Shown here one piece after another: positions 1-11,064 of a stretch of DNA of 64,000 nucleotides (positions are counted from its first letter, which is position 1; every line of letters starts with the position of its first letter). The position numbers were made by a program, and so were the translations under genes. Below the pieces are notes generated by a model that did not search any database, had not been told where the DNA came from, and saw only the letters and a program-made list of their open reading frames with translations. Source of the DNA: Megascapheus bottae (lineage: Eukaryota; Chordata; Mammalia; Rodentia; Geomyidae); the NCBI GenBank assembly GCA_024803745.1, contig JANJXV010000189.1:944861-1008860 (forward strand), read 5' to 3'.

Positions 1-321
1 CGACCCTAAAATAAAAGGAACGGTGATTGATGGTGGGTGGCAATCTGGACATGCCAAACAAAGAGAACTGTAAAAATAACACCTCCTTTAGTGACGAGGC
101 AAAAGTTCTAGAATTAAGAAATGAAGAAAAAAAAATCATGTGCCAAAGAACTACAGTAAGAATTGACACTCAGTAAATTGTGAACAAAAAGAAATTCATG
201 CTAAGTTTGTGGTCACAGCTCACTTGAAAAGTGACAACCCTAGAGCAAGTTAAATGCCTAGGAAACATGAAAAAGACATTGAATTTGGTGAAAAACAAAC
301 AGAAGGTAGTAGTACTATAGC
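1..321. other. unassigned AT-rich sequence
   Basis: I see no exon, repeat family or RNA gene that I can support here. It is AT-rich with short A runs. Confidence 0.5.
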
Positions 322-412
322 ACAAGGTAGTAGAGCACTAGCCTGGAGTAAAAAAGTTCAAGGGCAGTGCCCAGGGCCTAAGTCCAAACCCCATGGCCAA
401 CAAGAACAAAAC
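322..412 (+). repeat. SINE tail fragment (composite/IDL second unit)
   Basis: The shared SINE tail is recognisable by the order: gtagagcactagcct, an A-rich spacer, gggcagtgcccaggg, then a degenerate B-box-like end. No head is present, so the copy is 5' truncated. Confidence 0.7.
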
Positions 413-417
413 CATTG

Positions 418-612
418 AGCCTGGTTTGGTGCCAGTAGCTCAAACCTACAATCCGAACTACTCAAGAGGCTGAGATCTGAAGGCTCTCAGTTTGAAGCCA
501 ACCCAGGCAATAAACCAGCAAAAAGCTGGATGTGAAGGTGTGGCTCAAGTGGTAAAATTCCAACTTTGAGCAGAAAAAGCCAAGTGAGATCACGAGGCTC
601 TGCGTTCATTAA
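418..612 (+). repeat. composite SINE, B1-type head plus tail
   Basis: The head reads like diverged 7SL/B1 (gtagctcaaacctacaatcc, then ctcaagaggctgagatctga). The middle and tail follow (gtgtggctcaagtggtaaa). The copy is old and the tail is decayed. Confidence 0.8.
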
Positions 613-819
613 CTTCTGACATTAACAAAATAAAGGATGTACCTTTTGCCAGAGAACCTCACCAACTAAAAGCTTTTATACATACACAAATACAAAGCAA
701 TACATGCACAAGGTTCACTGCAGCAAAACTGTTTATAAGAGCAACAGAACATAAACTACCCAACTATTCATCTCTAAGAAAAAAGTTATAATAAGCCGAG
801 TAAATAAGTAATAAAGTAA
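613..819. other. unassigned sequence
   Basis: AT-rich intergenic or intronic DNA. No supported feature. Confidence 0.5.
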
Positions 820-1058
820 GCCAGCCATTGGCTCACATTTGTAATCTTAGCTACTCGGGATGTTGAGATCTGAGGAGCGCAGTTTGAAGCCAGCCCAGAC
901 AGAAAAGTCCATAAGACTCTTATCTCCAAATAACCACCACAAAACCAGAAGTGAAGCTGTGGCTCTCAGTGGTAGAGGACAATCCTTGAGCACAGAAGCT
1001 TAGACACAGTGCCCAAGCCCTGAGTTCAAGCCCTAAGACTGACACACACACACACACC
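820..1058 (+). repeat. composite SINE ending in a short CA run
   Basis: Near full-length head, middle (cttatctccaaataacc) and tail (ccctgagttcaagccct). The 3' end runs directly into an eight-unit CA repeat, a pattern that recurs in this window. Confidence 0.88.
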
Positions 1059-1796
1059 CAAAAGAAGGTTGCAAGCAGAGCTTTCTGAAATACCAGAATT
1101 TTGGGGGATGGTAGAAGGGGAATGATGGGGGAAACTCAATCAAATAAATGAAGAAAATAAATTCTAATTTTTGTGTCCAATCATGTAAAGATAAAAATAA
1201 AAATAAATTAAATGTTCTTTTTTTATAAGAAATACCAGAATTAGCCCTTCCTCAGCATCCATGATTCTATCACCTGTGCCAGCACCACATAGCCAAAGTC
1301 CTAAGGTGCTACAAAGGGGTAGGTAGCATTTGCATACAGATTACACAAATCCTTTCACATATTTTACACCACCTCCAGCTATCTTAAAATCACCAATGCA
1401 GTACAAATGCTATGTATCGCATTGGTTAGGAAATCATGATAAGAAAAATTAATCTTTGGTTCCTCACTACAGATACATTTTCTTCCAAAAATATTTCCAA
1501 CCTATGGTTGGTTGAATCCTGGGATAGAAAACCCATGGAAACAACTGTTAGTTAACTAGGCAACTGTTAGTTAATAGAAAGAAAAGATGTGTGGCATAAG
1601 AAAGAGAAAGAAGTGTGTGATTTTATTTGCATAACTAGAAACCCCAGAATAGTGTAAGAGCAAGAAGAGACTTAAGGGAAACAGAGGGCAAGGACTGTGA
1701 CTCCCTAAAATAGTCCTGCTTTCTGAATTGCAGAAATACCCACATAAGTATTTTACATGGTGAAAAAGTACAATGAAAACTAAAAGCAGGATGAAC
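1059..1796. other. unassigned sequence with an A/G-rich stretch
   Basis: At 1100-1215 there is a G-rich then A-rich stretch that resembles the 3' end of an L1, but too little is shared with the clear L1 ends in the window to call it. The rest shows nothing I can name. Confidence 0.4.
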
Positions 1797-1911
1797 ATGG
1801 CCATGCATATCTATTCTCTCAGCACTTGTGAGACCGAAACTGGAGGATTTCAAGGGAATTCAAGGTCAGCCTGGGAAATGTAACAAGACCTTGTTCTCAA
1901 AACCAAAAGGC
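1797..1911 (+). repeat. B1-type SINE monomer
   Basis: Shows the B1 order: a decayed start, tctcagcacttgtgagacc, then the diagnostic caaggtcagcctgggaaatg and gaccttgttctcaaaacc. It lacks the tail of the composite SINE, so it is a plain 7SL-derived B1. Confidence 0.75.
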
Positions 1912-1924
1912 TAAAATTTTAAAA

Positions 1925-2097
1925 CCAGTTACTCAGGAGTCTAAGATCTGCTGATCATGATTCAAAGCCAGCTCAGGCAAAAGGAGATTCTTATCTCCAG
2001 TTAACCTCAAGTAAGCCAGAAGTGGAGTAATGCACTAGCAAAAGGAGCAAAAAGAGCCCAGGGATAGCACCCAGATTCAGAGTTCAAGTTAATTTTT
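1925..2097 (+). repeat. composite SINE, 5' truncated
   Basis: Begins inside the head (gttactcaggagtctaagat) and continues through cttatctccagttaacctc and the tail. It directly follows the B1. Confidence 0.8.
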
Positions 2098-2192
2098 GAA
2101 CCATGAGTCCACAAGGGTCCTGAAAAGAGAGAAAGCAACTCAACACCCTCTGGGGGGCGGGGTGTGGGGGACTGTAAGCAGAAAAAGAAGTA

Positions 2193-2236
2193 TCTGGCCA
2201 GGTGTTGGTGGTTCATACCTATAATCGTAGCTACTA
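2193..2236 (+). repeat. composite SINE head fragment
   Basis: Only the first ~44 bp of a B1-type head (ggccaggtgttggtggttca) survive. It stops where a minus-strand IDL fragment begins. Confidence 0.65.
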
Positions 2237-2292
2237 CCAAAGAATCAAACTTTGCGCATGTTAGGCAAGCACTCTCCCACTCGTGGCCCCGT
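2237..2292 (-). repeat. IDL left-unit fragment
   Basis: The reverse complement of the tRNA-like left unit, seen as ccaaagaatcaaactt, then gttaggcaagcactctccca. Only this part of the dimer remains. Confidence 0.65.
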
Positions 2293-2554
2293 ATCTGTGG
2301 TCTTTGAGCTATTCTCTACTGCAGTGCCTTTACAATCACCTCGAGCTCCAGGAAAAAGAACATAGATAAGCATCTTGTGTGGAAGGCAACCTGTCCCTCA
2401 AACAGGTGATATCTTTAAAAAAAAAAAAAACATCTAGAAATAACAGCCAAAAACTCAGGAGGTCGCTCACCAGGCAACTTCTTCCTGTTCCCATTCCAGT
2501 AGTGGAGTGATAACAGTTCTCTGAAACTCCTCCAAGACTGAGCAACTAGTCAAG

Positions 2555-2740
2555 CAGGCCATACCTGTGTCCTGGGACTATTTTTAACTATACAACCTTT
2601 TCCCACCGCTCTATCCCTAATTTTCCTCTTTTCCCCTAATGCCAATGTCTGTACCCTTGAAGACAGCTGAAGAAGTACTAAAGTGCTGTCTTCCCACGGC
2701 TGTCATGTAATAAATCTGTGTCCTTCACCATGTTTCTGTT
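2555..2740 (+). repeat. LTR-like fragment, family X copy A
   Basis: A pyrimidine-rich segment with an AATAAA near 2710 and a T-rich end. It aligns by eye with copies at 6940-7150 and 47560-47770: a tgtcctgggactattt-type start, a cctttt run, then the ataataaatct block in two of the three. This is typical of LTR R-U5. No coding part. Confidence 0.5.
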
Positions 2741-3019
2741 TGACTTAAAGAGGGTGAGCGAGTGCATCTAATCTGGAGTTTCTGGACCTCGGGCCTGGGA
2801 ATATTAACTAGAAATCTGATTTCAATATTAAAATAAATCCCTTTTGAAATATTCATTTTGTGAGACTCCTTTTATGTGGGATACTCTGAAGTGTTTTTCC
2901 TGAGTGGATCTCAAAAACCTGTGGTTTTCATGGAAACTGAGGGAAGCTTCCACCCATTCTTAAGTGACAACCTCAAAGAAGCCTTCCCTGACCTCACTTC
3001 ATTTCCTTTCACTATGTCC

Positions 3020-3455
3020 TGTTGAAACAAGAAGACTGAGTCTAACCATTGCCATCTTGGCTGTGTGGTGGATGGTAGGGAATTGGTTTAAGTGGCATCA
3101 TCTTATCTTCATAATAGAGGAAGGCCAAGTCCCATCTCCCAGGTGTGGGGGTACCTGAAAGCTGGGGCAGGGACTTGAACCATCGGTTACAGGACCCATC
3201 AGACCTATGCCTACCTGTGACCCTGACCCTATTTGAGCCCAGACCAGCTTAGGTGCCAGTACACCATACCTCATATCTCCTGTCCCTCCTCCGGTCACTA
3301 TGGTTTCTCACTTCAGCTCTGTATTGGGATGGATCTGGTTTGTTGGTGTTTTTCTGCTCTTTCTTTCCTTCTCCCATGGCTCAGTTTCAAAGAGTGTTAA
3401 GTGTATTCAAGGAAGCTGCATGTCTTTGTGACAAGAGTCTGTTTCTCGTGACTGA
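3020..3455 (+). repeat. LTR fragment, family Y copy 1
   Basis: This stretch is homologous to the minus strand at 15200-15731. Shared landmarks are ggtttaagtggcatca, gatctggtttgttgg, tttttctgctctttcttt, ctcccatggctcagttt and gtctttgtgac. Homology stops where the other copy shows its polyadenylation signal. An open frame overlaps it, but it is LTR sequence and not evidence of a protein. Confidence 0.6.
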
Positions 3456-3817
3456 ATTCCGATATAACAATGTAGTTGTTATTACACTAGTATGGTCTGT
3501 TTACCAGCTCCCTAGAATCCAGTAGGTTTCAACACTGTTTGCCATAACTGAATGCATCATTTATCTAGGAATGTGGATTTATTACATACATCTTGTGAAG
3601 GGTCTCAGATATCAGGACAAGGTAGAATTTAAGCTATTTAACAGCATTCTATCAAAGATTAAAGTTCTTTGTAGACCTTCACACATATGAAGGAGTCTCA
3701 TAGTAGAGAACAACTGAACTACAGTACAACTTTCAGGGTAAACATTGTAGAACCAGCCAGGCACTGTATAGAGAATTTAATGGGAAAATGATTTATTTTT
3801 GTGTGTATGTTTGTTTG

Positions 3818-4013
3818 TTTATTTTTTCTAGTCCTGGCTTGAGCTCAGGGCTTGAGCACTGTTCTTGGACTCTCTCAAGGCTGGAGCTCTACCACTTGAG
3901 CCACAGCACCACTTCTGGCTTTTTTTCTATGTATGTGATACCGAGGAATTGAACTGGGATCTTCGTGCAGGCTAGGCAAGCACTGTACCACTAGGCCAAA
4001 CTCCCAGCTGGGA
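3818..4013 (-). repeat. IDL dimer SINE
   Basis: Near full length on the minus strand: T-rich start, second unit, ttttttctatgtatgtgata linker, then the left unit ending ccaaactcccagc. The B box is mutated (gaattgaactggg). Confidence 0.9.
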
Positions 4014-4019
4014 AAAGCT

Positions 4020-4975
4020 TTAAATGTAGAATGAAGACAGAATTTGTACTGACGGAGTACTTATTTAAAGGATAACATGATCATAATTTTCCAACTGCAA
4101 AGCAACAGGATACATGATGATCATGTTAGGTCCTACTGGAGAATAAGAATTTTTATTTCAACTGAGGAGGAAATCTTTATCATTTAGAGAAACAATACAA
4201 AGGATTTTTGACCAAGCAATAGGATGGTGACAGTTGTTTTCTCAACATATTGATGTTGCCTATCCTAGAACTATATAAAAAGGAAATCAAACATTGCCTG
4301 TGTATCACATATCCCTTCACAATTGTTTATATATCCCTAAGAGTGCTTACTATACTGAAACCAGAGATTTGAACCCCAGACCTAAATTCCCAGCGTTCTG
4401 GGCTGTCAGATCCAGCCACTTGCCACTATCCACTAAGATAGTAATGGTGAAGAGAAAGGACGCTTTTTATGGGTCACAAAGAGCCATGGGAAGGTAGAAC
4501 TTAGGTTCATCTTCAGCCCTCTTTGGAGCAGATTCATGAGCTATAAGTTTAAATCAACAAAGCACTGGAAACCTTAGAAAAGTGGTAGGTATGATGATTT
4601 AACACCCTAGATTTAGGGTGTCCTGGTTGACCATTATCTTAGTCCTTGTTTTGGGGAGGATCCAAAGACGTTGTTAGCTCTGTCATGAGGACACTCTGGC
4701 CTGTATTTCCTTTGGAACACTTTCCTCCAGCTGCCCTTGGAAAGTCCAGTTATTTCTAGATTCCACAGTGAGGGTAAGGTGGATGGCTTAGAGTGGTAAA
4801 TGAAGTCAGGAATGTCAGGCTTTTCTCTTGCTCAAGTAAGAAGTCAGTGCTTTTCGGTAAATGCAGTTTTAAGCACCTGTTATATACCCAAACAGGAAGA
4901 CAACTGCAATACAATATATTCCTAGAAGCAGAATCACTCAATAAAGACTGAATATTTGTTTTTTAAAAATACCCA
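4020..4975. other. unassigned sequence
   Basis: Nearly 1 kb without a recognisable repeat. I find no splice-framed exon or RNA gene. It could be unique intergenic or intronic DNA. Confidence 0.5.
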
Positions 4976-4977
4976 TA

Positions 4978-5198
4978 TCCACTGATGGATCACACCTATA
5001 ATCCTAGCTACACAGAGGTCTGAGATCTGAGGATGCAGCTTGAAGCCAGAAGAGAAGGAAAGTCTATGAGACTCTTATCTCCAATTAATCACAGAAAAAG
5101 ATAGAAGTGGAGATATGTTCTAGTAGTAGGGCACTAGCCTTGAGCAGAAAAAGCCCAGGGATAGCAAGCACCCAGGCCCTTGAGTTAAAACCCTGTGC
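4978..5198 (+). repeat. composite SINE
   Basis: Full architecture with a diverged head (gatggatcacacctataatc), cttatctccaattaatcac middle and tail. An IDL dimer follows directly in the same orientation. Confidence 0.88.
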
Positions 5199-5199
5199 T

Positions 5200-5402
5200 G
5201 GGTTGGGAGTTTGGCCTAGTGGTAGAGTGCTTGCCTAGCATGCACGAGGGCCTGGCTTTGATTCCTCAGTACCACATGCATGGAAAAGGCTGGAACGGGC
5301 TGAGTCTCAAGTGGTAGAGCTCTAGCCTTGACAAAGTCCAAGGACAGTGCTCAGGCCCCGAGTACAAGCCCTAAGACTGGCAAAAAACAAAAAACAACAA
5401 CA
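5200..5402 (+). repeat. IDL dimer SINE
   Basis: Left unit gggagtttggcctagtggta, tgattcctcagtaccaca, linker, second unit and ggcaaaaaacaaaaaacaac tail. The A box (tggcctagtgg) is intact. Confidence 0.92.
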
Positions 5403-5469
5403 ACAGCAAAAACCACCTGTGCTAACATACACGAAAGAAAGAAAATAATAGATTAATATCCATAATAGC

Positions 5470-5557
5470 TTAGATGTGCATGTAGCTCAAGTCGTAGATG
5501 CCTGTTTGCTTGCAAGCAAGCTTGAGGCTCTGGGTTCAATCCCTAGGACATAGAGAG
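5470..5557 (+). repeat. ID-like tRNA-derived monomer
   Basis: A single tRNA-like unit: tgtagctcaagtcgtagatg (A-box region) and ctgggttcaatccctagg (B-box region). No second unit. Confidence 0.6.
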
Positions 5558-5569
5558 AGGATTTATCCC

Positions 5570-6395
5570 CTTTCATATGTTTAATTTGATCCTAAAGAAT
5601 CCATTAAAAAAAAAGTAAAACCTATTAGCACTAATAAAAGAGTTCAGCAAAGCTGAATACACAAAAATAAGTTGCATTTTTATATACTAGCAATAAGCAA
5701 ACTGAAAATGAAACTGTGAAAGCAATTTCACTTCATAGTAGATCCCCAAAAGGGTGGGTGAGGAATGACAGAGAAAGGGGAATGGTTCAATAGGGATAAA
5801 AAATGGTGGACCTAATAGGTGACAGATTAAATTGTGGCACCGACTCAAACACTCTTCCCATAATGCCCTTGGTGCCTGGTCACCCAACGAAAAGAGCCAG
5901 GGCAGCACTTTGCACCAGCACAAAGCCCAAGGGGAGGAGCCCGGGACTATAAAAACCAAATAATTTAGAATAAGGGACAAGTATCTGGCCCCAATTAGTT
6001 AGAGCTAGCAAAAAAGCAATTGAGGCGAAGGCCCATCAAACAGGAAACAGGCCCCTGTGCTTAGAACACATGCAATAGCAGAAGGCAGGCCCTCCCACTT
6101 TCACTCATGATGGGCAAAGCCTAACTGAACAAAACTTACCTCTGTGTGGAAAGGCTTCCCTAGTGAAAGATCACAGGGTAGCAAATCAAACCAAAGCTAC
6201 CTCGAAGGGAGGGGAATACAGATCAGATAGGGTACAAGACCTGACAAAGAAGCCTTGGATTTTCCCTCCTGAGGTGACTGGGAACTCCCTTCTACTATTA
6301 TCTGCTTTTAAAAAAACAACAACAAAAAAACCTTATCATTGCTGTCCTTTCACTTTCAAATAACCTTAATTCACTTTAAACATTGTCCTGCCTTT
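5570..6395. other. unassigned sequence
   Basis: No repeat family or exon recognised. Parts may belong to the LTR-like material that resumes at 6940, but I cannot align them. Confidence 0.4.
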
Positions 6396-6399
6396 CTTG

Positions 6400-6645
6400 T
6401 TCTTTTTTTTTGTTTTTTTTTTTGTCCATCCTGGGGAGTTGACCTCTAGGCCTGGGCACTGTCCCTGAGCTCTTCAGTTCAAGACTAGGGCCCTATCACA
6501 GCACCACTTCCAGTTTTCTGGTGGTTAATTGGAGATAAGAGTCTCACAGATTTCCGTGCCCAGGCTGGCTTTGAAACTCAATCTTCAGATCTCAGAGTCC
6601 TAAGTAACTAGGATTACAGATGTGAGCACCACCGCCAGGCTCGCC
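6400..6645 (-). repeat. composite SINE
   Basis: Minus-strand copy beginning with a T run, then tail, gttaattggagataagagtc middle, and a head ending ggattacagatgtgagcacc. Confidence 0.9.
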
Positions 6646-6886
6646 TTTGTTTTTGTTCCTTTGTTAGTAGGGTTTGAACTCTGCCTGGGTGCTGCCCCTG
6701 AGCTTTTCAGCTCAAGGCTACTGCCCTACCCTTGAGCCAAGCCCCACTTCCCGGTTTCTAGAGATTTATTGGAGATAAGAGTCTCAGGTCCTTTTGTGCC
6801 CAGGGTTGGCTTTGAACCTTGATCCTCAAATCTCCGACTCCTGAGTAGCTAGGATTACAGGAGGGAGCCACCATGCGGGGCTTGCC
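6646..6886 (-). repeat. composite SINE
   Basis: A second minus-strand copy head-to-tail with the previous one. It keeps the variant ctcaggtccttttgtgccca in the middle segment, shared with the copies at 8962 and 13370. Confidence 0.9.
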
Positions 6887-6939
6887 TTTTTGTTCTTTCA
6901 AGAGGGACAGGGGAAGAACCTGACACCTAACCATATCAA

Positions 6940-7150
6940 GAACCCTCTCCCCAAACAAGGATTGAGATAATAATCCACTAGAACAAACCTGTGCCCAGGA
7001 CTATTTAATAATTATGCATACCTTTTTTTTCCTGCCTGCAAATATTTTGTCTATCTAAACCTAAAGCTCATGTCCCTATGCTGAAGATGGGATTGTTTGC
7101 CTCTTCTCTTGGCCCGCTGTGCCATATAATAAATCTCCTTTTTTATGCCT
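6940..7150 (+). repeat. LTR-like fragment, family X copy B
   Basis: Aligns by eye to 47560-47770 (caaggattgagataata, tatgcatacct, T run, cctgcc) and to 2555-2740 (gcccaggactattt, AATAAA near 7127). The order fits an LTR 3' half. No internal ERV sequence is adjacent. Confidence 0.5.
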
Positions 7151-7655
7151 TCAAAAATAACAACAACAAAAAATTCCTGTGTGTCTAGTACATAGTGCAG
7201 ATGATGTGGAGAAGCTCTCAGTCAGTCTCATGTGATCAGTTGTCTTAAAGTGACTGTGTATTTTGCTGCCCTTGTTTTGTGAAAATATGCCTCCCCCAAA
7301 AGCATAAAATAGGGTAAATGTGAATGTGGTTAAATGACAAATGAAAACTTGAAATTTGTTGAAAGGCAGCATGACTTCAATGGAAGTTGAGTGGCATTAT
7401 GGGAAAAATCAATAAAGCATCTGCAGGATTAAAAATACAGAGCATGAAATTTGGAATGAGCACTATAAATGCATACATCTATAATTTGAGGCAAGGCAGC
7501 TATATGAAGTAAATGTTGAAACCCACCACCCTCTCCTATCACTAAGAGTCAGTCCTCAGGAGTTCTTTCTCTTCCTGCATCCCCTTTTAAGATTAAAAGG
7601 GACCATAAGGAGTTAATGTAACAGGAGACATAGGTGAGACAGGAGAATTATGAAT
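7151..7655. other. unassigned sequence
   Basis: No repeat or exon recognised. Confidence 0.5.
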
Positions 7656-7893
7656 TGTTTTGGCCAGTTACATGTCCTGTGACTTGAACTCAGGTCCTGG
7701 GTACTGCCCCTGAGATTTTTTGCTCAAGGCTAGTAGCATTTGAGCCACACCTCCACTTTCTGACTTTTTGGTGGTTAATTGGAGATAGGAGTTTCATGGA
7801 CTTTCCTGCCTGGACTGGCTTTGAACCATGATCGTCAGATCTCAGCCTGTTGAGTAGCTAGGATTACAGGCATGAGTCACCCATGCTCAGCAA
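7656..7893 (-). repeat. composite SINE
   Basis: Complete minus-strand copy: tail, gtggttaattggagatagga middle, ctcagcctgttgagtagcta and a head ending catgctcagc. Confidence 0.9.
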
Positions 7894-8612
7894 CTACATG
7901 ATTTTTAATAAATATAGAAAGCTCTAGACAACAGAAGTTGAAACCTAAGAAGCAACTACACAGAACAGGTAAGCTTTTCTTCCACTTAAATGCTAAGTTA
8001 CAAATTCTCGAAGGCCTAAGGTAGCAAGTAGGGCTGCTCTCTAAAACTGCAGTGAAATCTTGACAATTCTGTGAGTAGTGTAGCCAGCTCAATGATTATG
8101 TGGCTATACTAGGATGCTTAAAGGTATTTATTCACACTCATACAGCTCTTACATTTCCAACACTCTAGCAGTGTCACACATTTAATAATAATGAGTCTTT
8201 ATCACAGCACTAGGCCAACTGTCTGTCCCAGGACTGCTTATCTGTCACTTTACTTGTTCTGAGGTTGAATGGCACACAAGTCAGAATGTTGCTCAGTCCA
8301 ATAGGCTCTGATGGTGGCTGGCTGTTCAGGGAGTTCTGGTGTCACAGCCTTCTGCTGGTCTATAAGATGTGTCTCTCTACTCCTTATCTGTTTGCATATT
8401 TCAAGTACCCCCTAGGTCTTGCTGGCTCCTTGGTGTAAGCAGTCCTGGGTTTGTTTACTGTATGCTATGCTCCTAACAAGGGGCCAGCCATCTGTAAGCA
8501 ATGTAGTGCATGAAATTGACATGGCTGTCTTTAAGTCTAACAATGTGTGCCCTTCACTGCTCAGCAGCCCAGGGAAGTTCTTTACAAAGTACATTAAAAA
8601 AATAAATAAATA
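7894..8612. other. unassigned sequence
   Basis: About 700 bp without a recognised repeat. Overlapping short frames occur on both strands at 8412-8613 with no domain signature. Low AT bias compared with 9.56-10.17 kb. Confidence 0.45.
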
Positions 8613-8805
8613 AAAATGTCACATCTGTAATCCTAGCTACTCAAAGCCAGCCCAGGCTGAAAAGTCCCCACGAGTATCTTAACTCCAATTAACCATCAGA
8701 AAACCAGAAATAAAGCTATGGCTCAAAGTAGAGTAGTGGCCTTGTGCAAAAGAACTCAGGGATCAGAGCCCAGGCCCTGAGTTCAAGCTCCATGACCAAA
8801 ACAGA
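8613..8805 (+). repeat. composite SINE with a deletion in the head
   Basis: Starts gtcacatctgtaatcctagc but then lacks the aggctgagatctgaggatc block. It rejoins at aaagccagcccagg and continues through the tail. Confidence 0.82.
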
Positions 8806-8837
8806 AAAATGTCTGTTGGTAAAAGGCTTCAATTCAA

Positions 8838-8979
8838 GGCTCGAATTCAGGACTCTATTCACTTGGCTTTTCCCTCATGTCTGGCACTTTTACAATTTGA
8901 ACCATGCTTCCAGTCTGGCATTTTGTTGGCTAATTTGAAGTAGAATCTCCTGAACTTTTCTTTTCTTTTTCTTTCTTTA

Positions 8980-9026
<47 letters not shown>

Positions 9027-9352
9027 TGGGTCATGGGGCTTGAACTCTGCCTAGGTGTTGTCCCTGAGCTCTTCAGCTCAAGGCTACCGCCCTACCCTTG
9101 AGCCAAGCCCCACTTCTCATTTTCTAGAGGTTAATTGGAGATAAGAGTCTCAGGTCCTTTTGTGCCCAGGCTGGCTTTGAACCTTGATCCTCAGATCTCA
9201 GCCTCCTGAGCAGTTAGGATGATAGGTGTGAGCCACCCTACCCGGCTAATCTCTCCTGAACTTTTCTGTGCAGGCTGCCCTCAAACCTCCATCCTCCAGG
9301 TCTCAGCCTCCTTCGTAGCTAAGATTACAATTGTGAGCCACCTTACTGGCAC
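8838..9352 (-). repeat. older composite SINE split by a younger one
   Basis: The left part (8838-8961) carries the tail and middle; the right part (9252-9352) carries the remaining head, ending gattacaattgtgagccacc. The interruption is the SINE at 8962-9251. Confidence 0.8.
8962..9251 (-). repeat. composite SINE inserted in a composite SINE
   Basis: Bounded by an exact 16-bp target duplication, tctcctgaacttttct, at 8946-8961 and 9252-9267. A long T run marks its 3' end on the minus strand. The sequence is close to consensus, so it is younger than its host. Confidence 0.92.
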
Positions 9353-9442
9353 AAAGTACATTTTTTTTTTTAACATGCTTGGGAGTCCCTCTTTGTATAC
9401 ACAGTCAACTTGCTGGAGCAAGTTTTGTTTGTTTTGCTTTGT

Positions 9443-9553
9443 GTAGACAAGGTTTTGCTACATAGACAATGCTGGCCTGGCCAGGAATTTTAGATCTTTT
9501 GCCTCAGGCACCCAAGTACTGGGATAATGGGTATTTGCCACTATGCCCAGCTA
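9443..9553 (-). repeat. B1-type SINE monomer
   Basis: Reverse complement of B1: acaaggttttgctacataga, ctggcctggcc, aagtactgggataatggg and a head ending actatgcccagc. Confidence 0.8.
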
Positions 9554-9559
9554 AAATTT

Positions 9560-10170
9560 TTTATTTCAAGTAAATACTTACCTTATCCAAACTGCACATT
9601 TAAAATTGGGTAAATTTTAAAAAAAAATCCTAGAACTTACTGAAGCTAAACTTATATTCGTCTATTTATATTGCTAGCAAACCATTAAATAAATTTTAAG
9701 GAACTGTTTTTATACTATAAACTTCCTTACTTCAAACTCTTTACAAGTTATTTCATTTCCATTGTACAAACCTGGGTTGTTTGATTAGCAAACATCATTT
9801 TTCCATGGAGTCAGTTATCTTCACAAATGAATGTATGGCAGATTTTCTGAAGGGTCTGAACTTGTTTGCAAAGAGTAAAGCTTGCCTTTAAAATAAAAAA
9901 AAAGGTCAAATTAGTTGTTTCTTTGCACATTTATACTGAAATCTAAACTGTCAAGCCCACAGTCACTCAAAGTTTAAACAACTTAAACTACCAAACACAC
10001 CACACAACTATCCTTTAACATCCAAAATATTAATGCTATGTGTTATATTTACTTTGTTCAGTTCTTACTTTTTTATTAAAGAATTTATTAACATTGATTT
10101 TTACATCATATTTCAAATGTCATGGTTAATAAAGTATTCAAGAAGGGAATCAGTTCTTACTTTTTAAAAA
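9560..10170. other. unassigned AT-rich sequence
   Basis: Strongly AT-rich with poly-A runs. No supported feature. Confidence 0.5.
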
Positions 10171-10175
10171 TCATC

Positions 10176-10372
10176 CTGGTGCTGGGAGTTTGACCTAGTG
10201 GTAAGAGTGCCAGCTTAGCATACACAAAAATCCAGGTTCGATTCCTTGGTACCACATATATAGAAAAAAGCTGGAAATGGTGCTGTGGCTCAAGTGATAG
10301 GGCTCTAGCCTTGAGAAAGTCCAAGAACAGGGCTCAGGCCCTGACTTCAAGGCCCAGTAGTCACACACACCC
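10176..10372 (+). repeat. IDL dimer SINE
   Basis: Full dimer with an intact B box (ggttcgattcc). It ends in a short CA run in place of oligo-A. Confidence 0.9.
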
Positions 10373-10429
10373 CTTCTTGGATTAAGACACAATCATTATA
10401 TCACACTTGGAAGATAGGGTGTAAGGTGG

Positions 10430-10495
10430 GGATAGCGGTCGAGGCCTCACACTTGCTGAACAATTGCTCTCCCATGAAGCCATACCTCTAGCCTC
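10430..10495 (-). repeat. decayed ID-like fragment
   Basis: Reverse-complement traces of an ID unit (ggcctcacacttgctgaaca, gctctcccatgaagccatac). Weak. Confidence 0.4.
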
Positions 10496-10689
10496 ATGTG
10501 ATCACACATGATACAATTGTTTTCCTGACAATTTGTATATGTGGTCATTTTGACATTTGAGATAGAGGTAATTCACACTCATATAACCTTTATTGTGGTA
10601 TATTGCTGTAGTTGTTCTACTTCATTTTGAGGTATTTGCTAATCTCTTACTGTTTCTAACATAAATTAAACTTTAACATAGGTGCGTAT

Positions 10690-11062
10690 GGATAGGAATA
10701 AACATGGTTCAGATAAGATTTGGAGCCAGTAATAGGGCTAAGTATTCACTGAGAGTCCTAGCACAATCCCCTGTGGGAAACATGCCTGAAACCAGTAATT
10801 ATCTGATTGCCAGTCACCTGACTGTGTGTTCACAAGGGATCCCAGGCTCTGAGGTCACTTCCTCATGCACTAAGGTCCTGCCTTCCACCTTTCCCTATGT
10901 AATCTGGCTCAACACAAGTCCTTTCCTTTCTTTTTGAACTTTTTCCTTCTCGGTCTCTGTGCACCTCCATCTCAGGTGGACCCTCAGTTTGTTCTCTCTC
11001 CAATAAACTCTTTTCTGTCTGAACCATGTGGTGAGTTTACTTTCCATCGAAACTTAACCACA
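10690..11062 (+). repeat. endogenous retrovirus LTR
   Basis: Shows LTR-like order: a diverged U3, a TATA-poor CT-rich zone (ctatgtaatctggctcaaca), then tctcggtctctgtgc, ctccaataaactcttttctg with AATAAA at 11002-11007, and an end near cttaaccaca. I could not establish a target duplication. No gag, pol or env sequence is adjacent. Confidence 0.6.
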
Positions 11063-11064
11063 GC

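Noticed and set aside
3253..3525. 90-codon plus-strand frame resembling the minus-strand frame at 15154-15411
   Set aside because: The likeness between the two frames reflects LTR homology; codon-level constraint cannot be seen and both contain substitutions that change the peptide.
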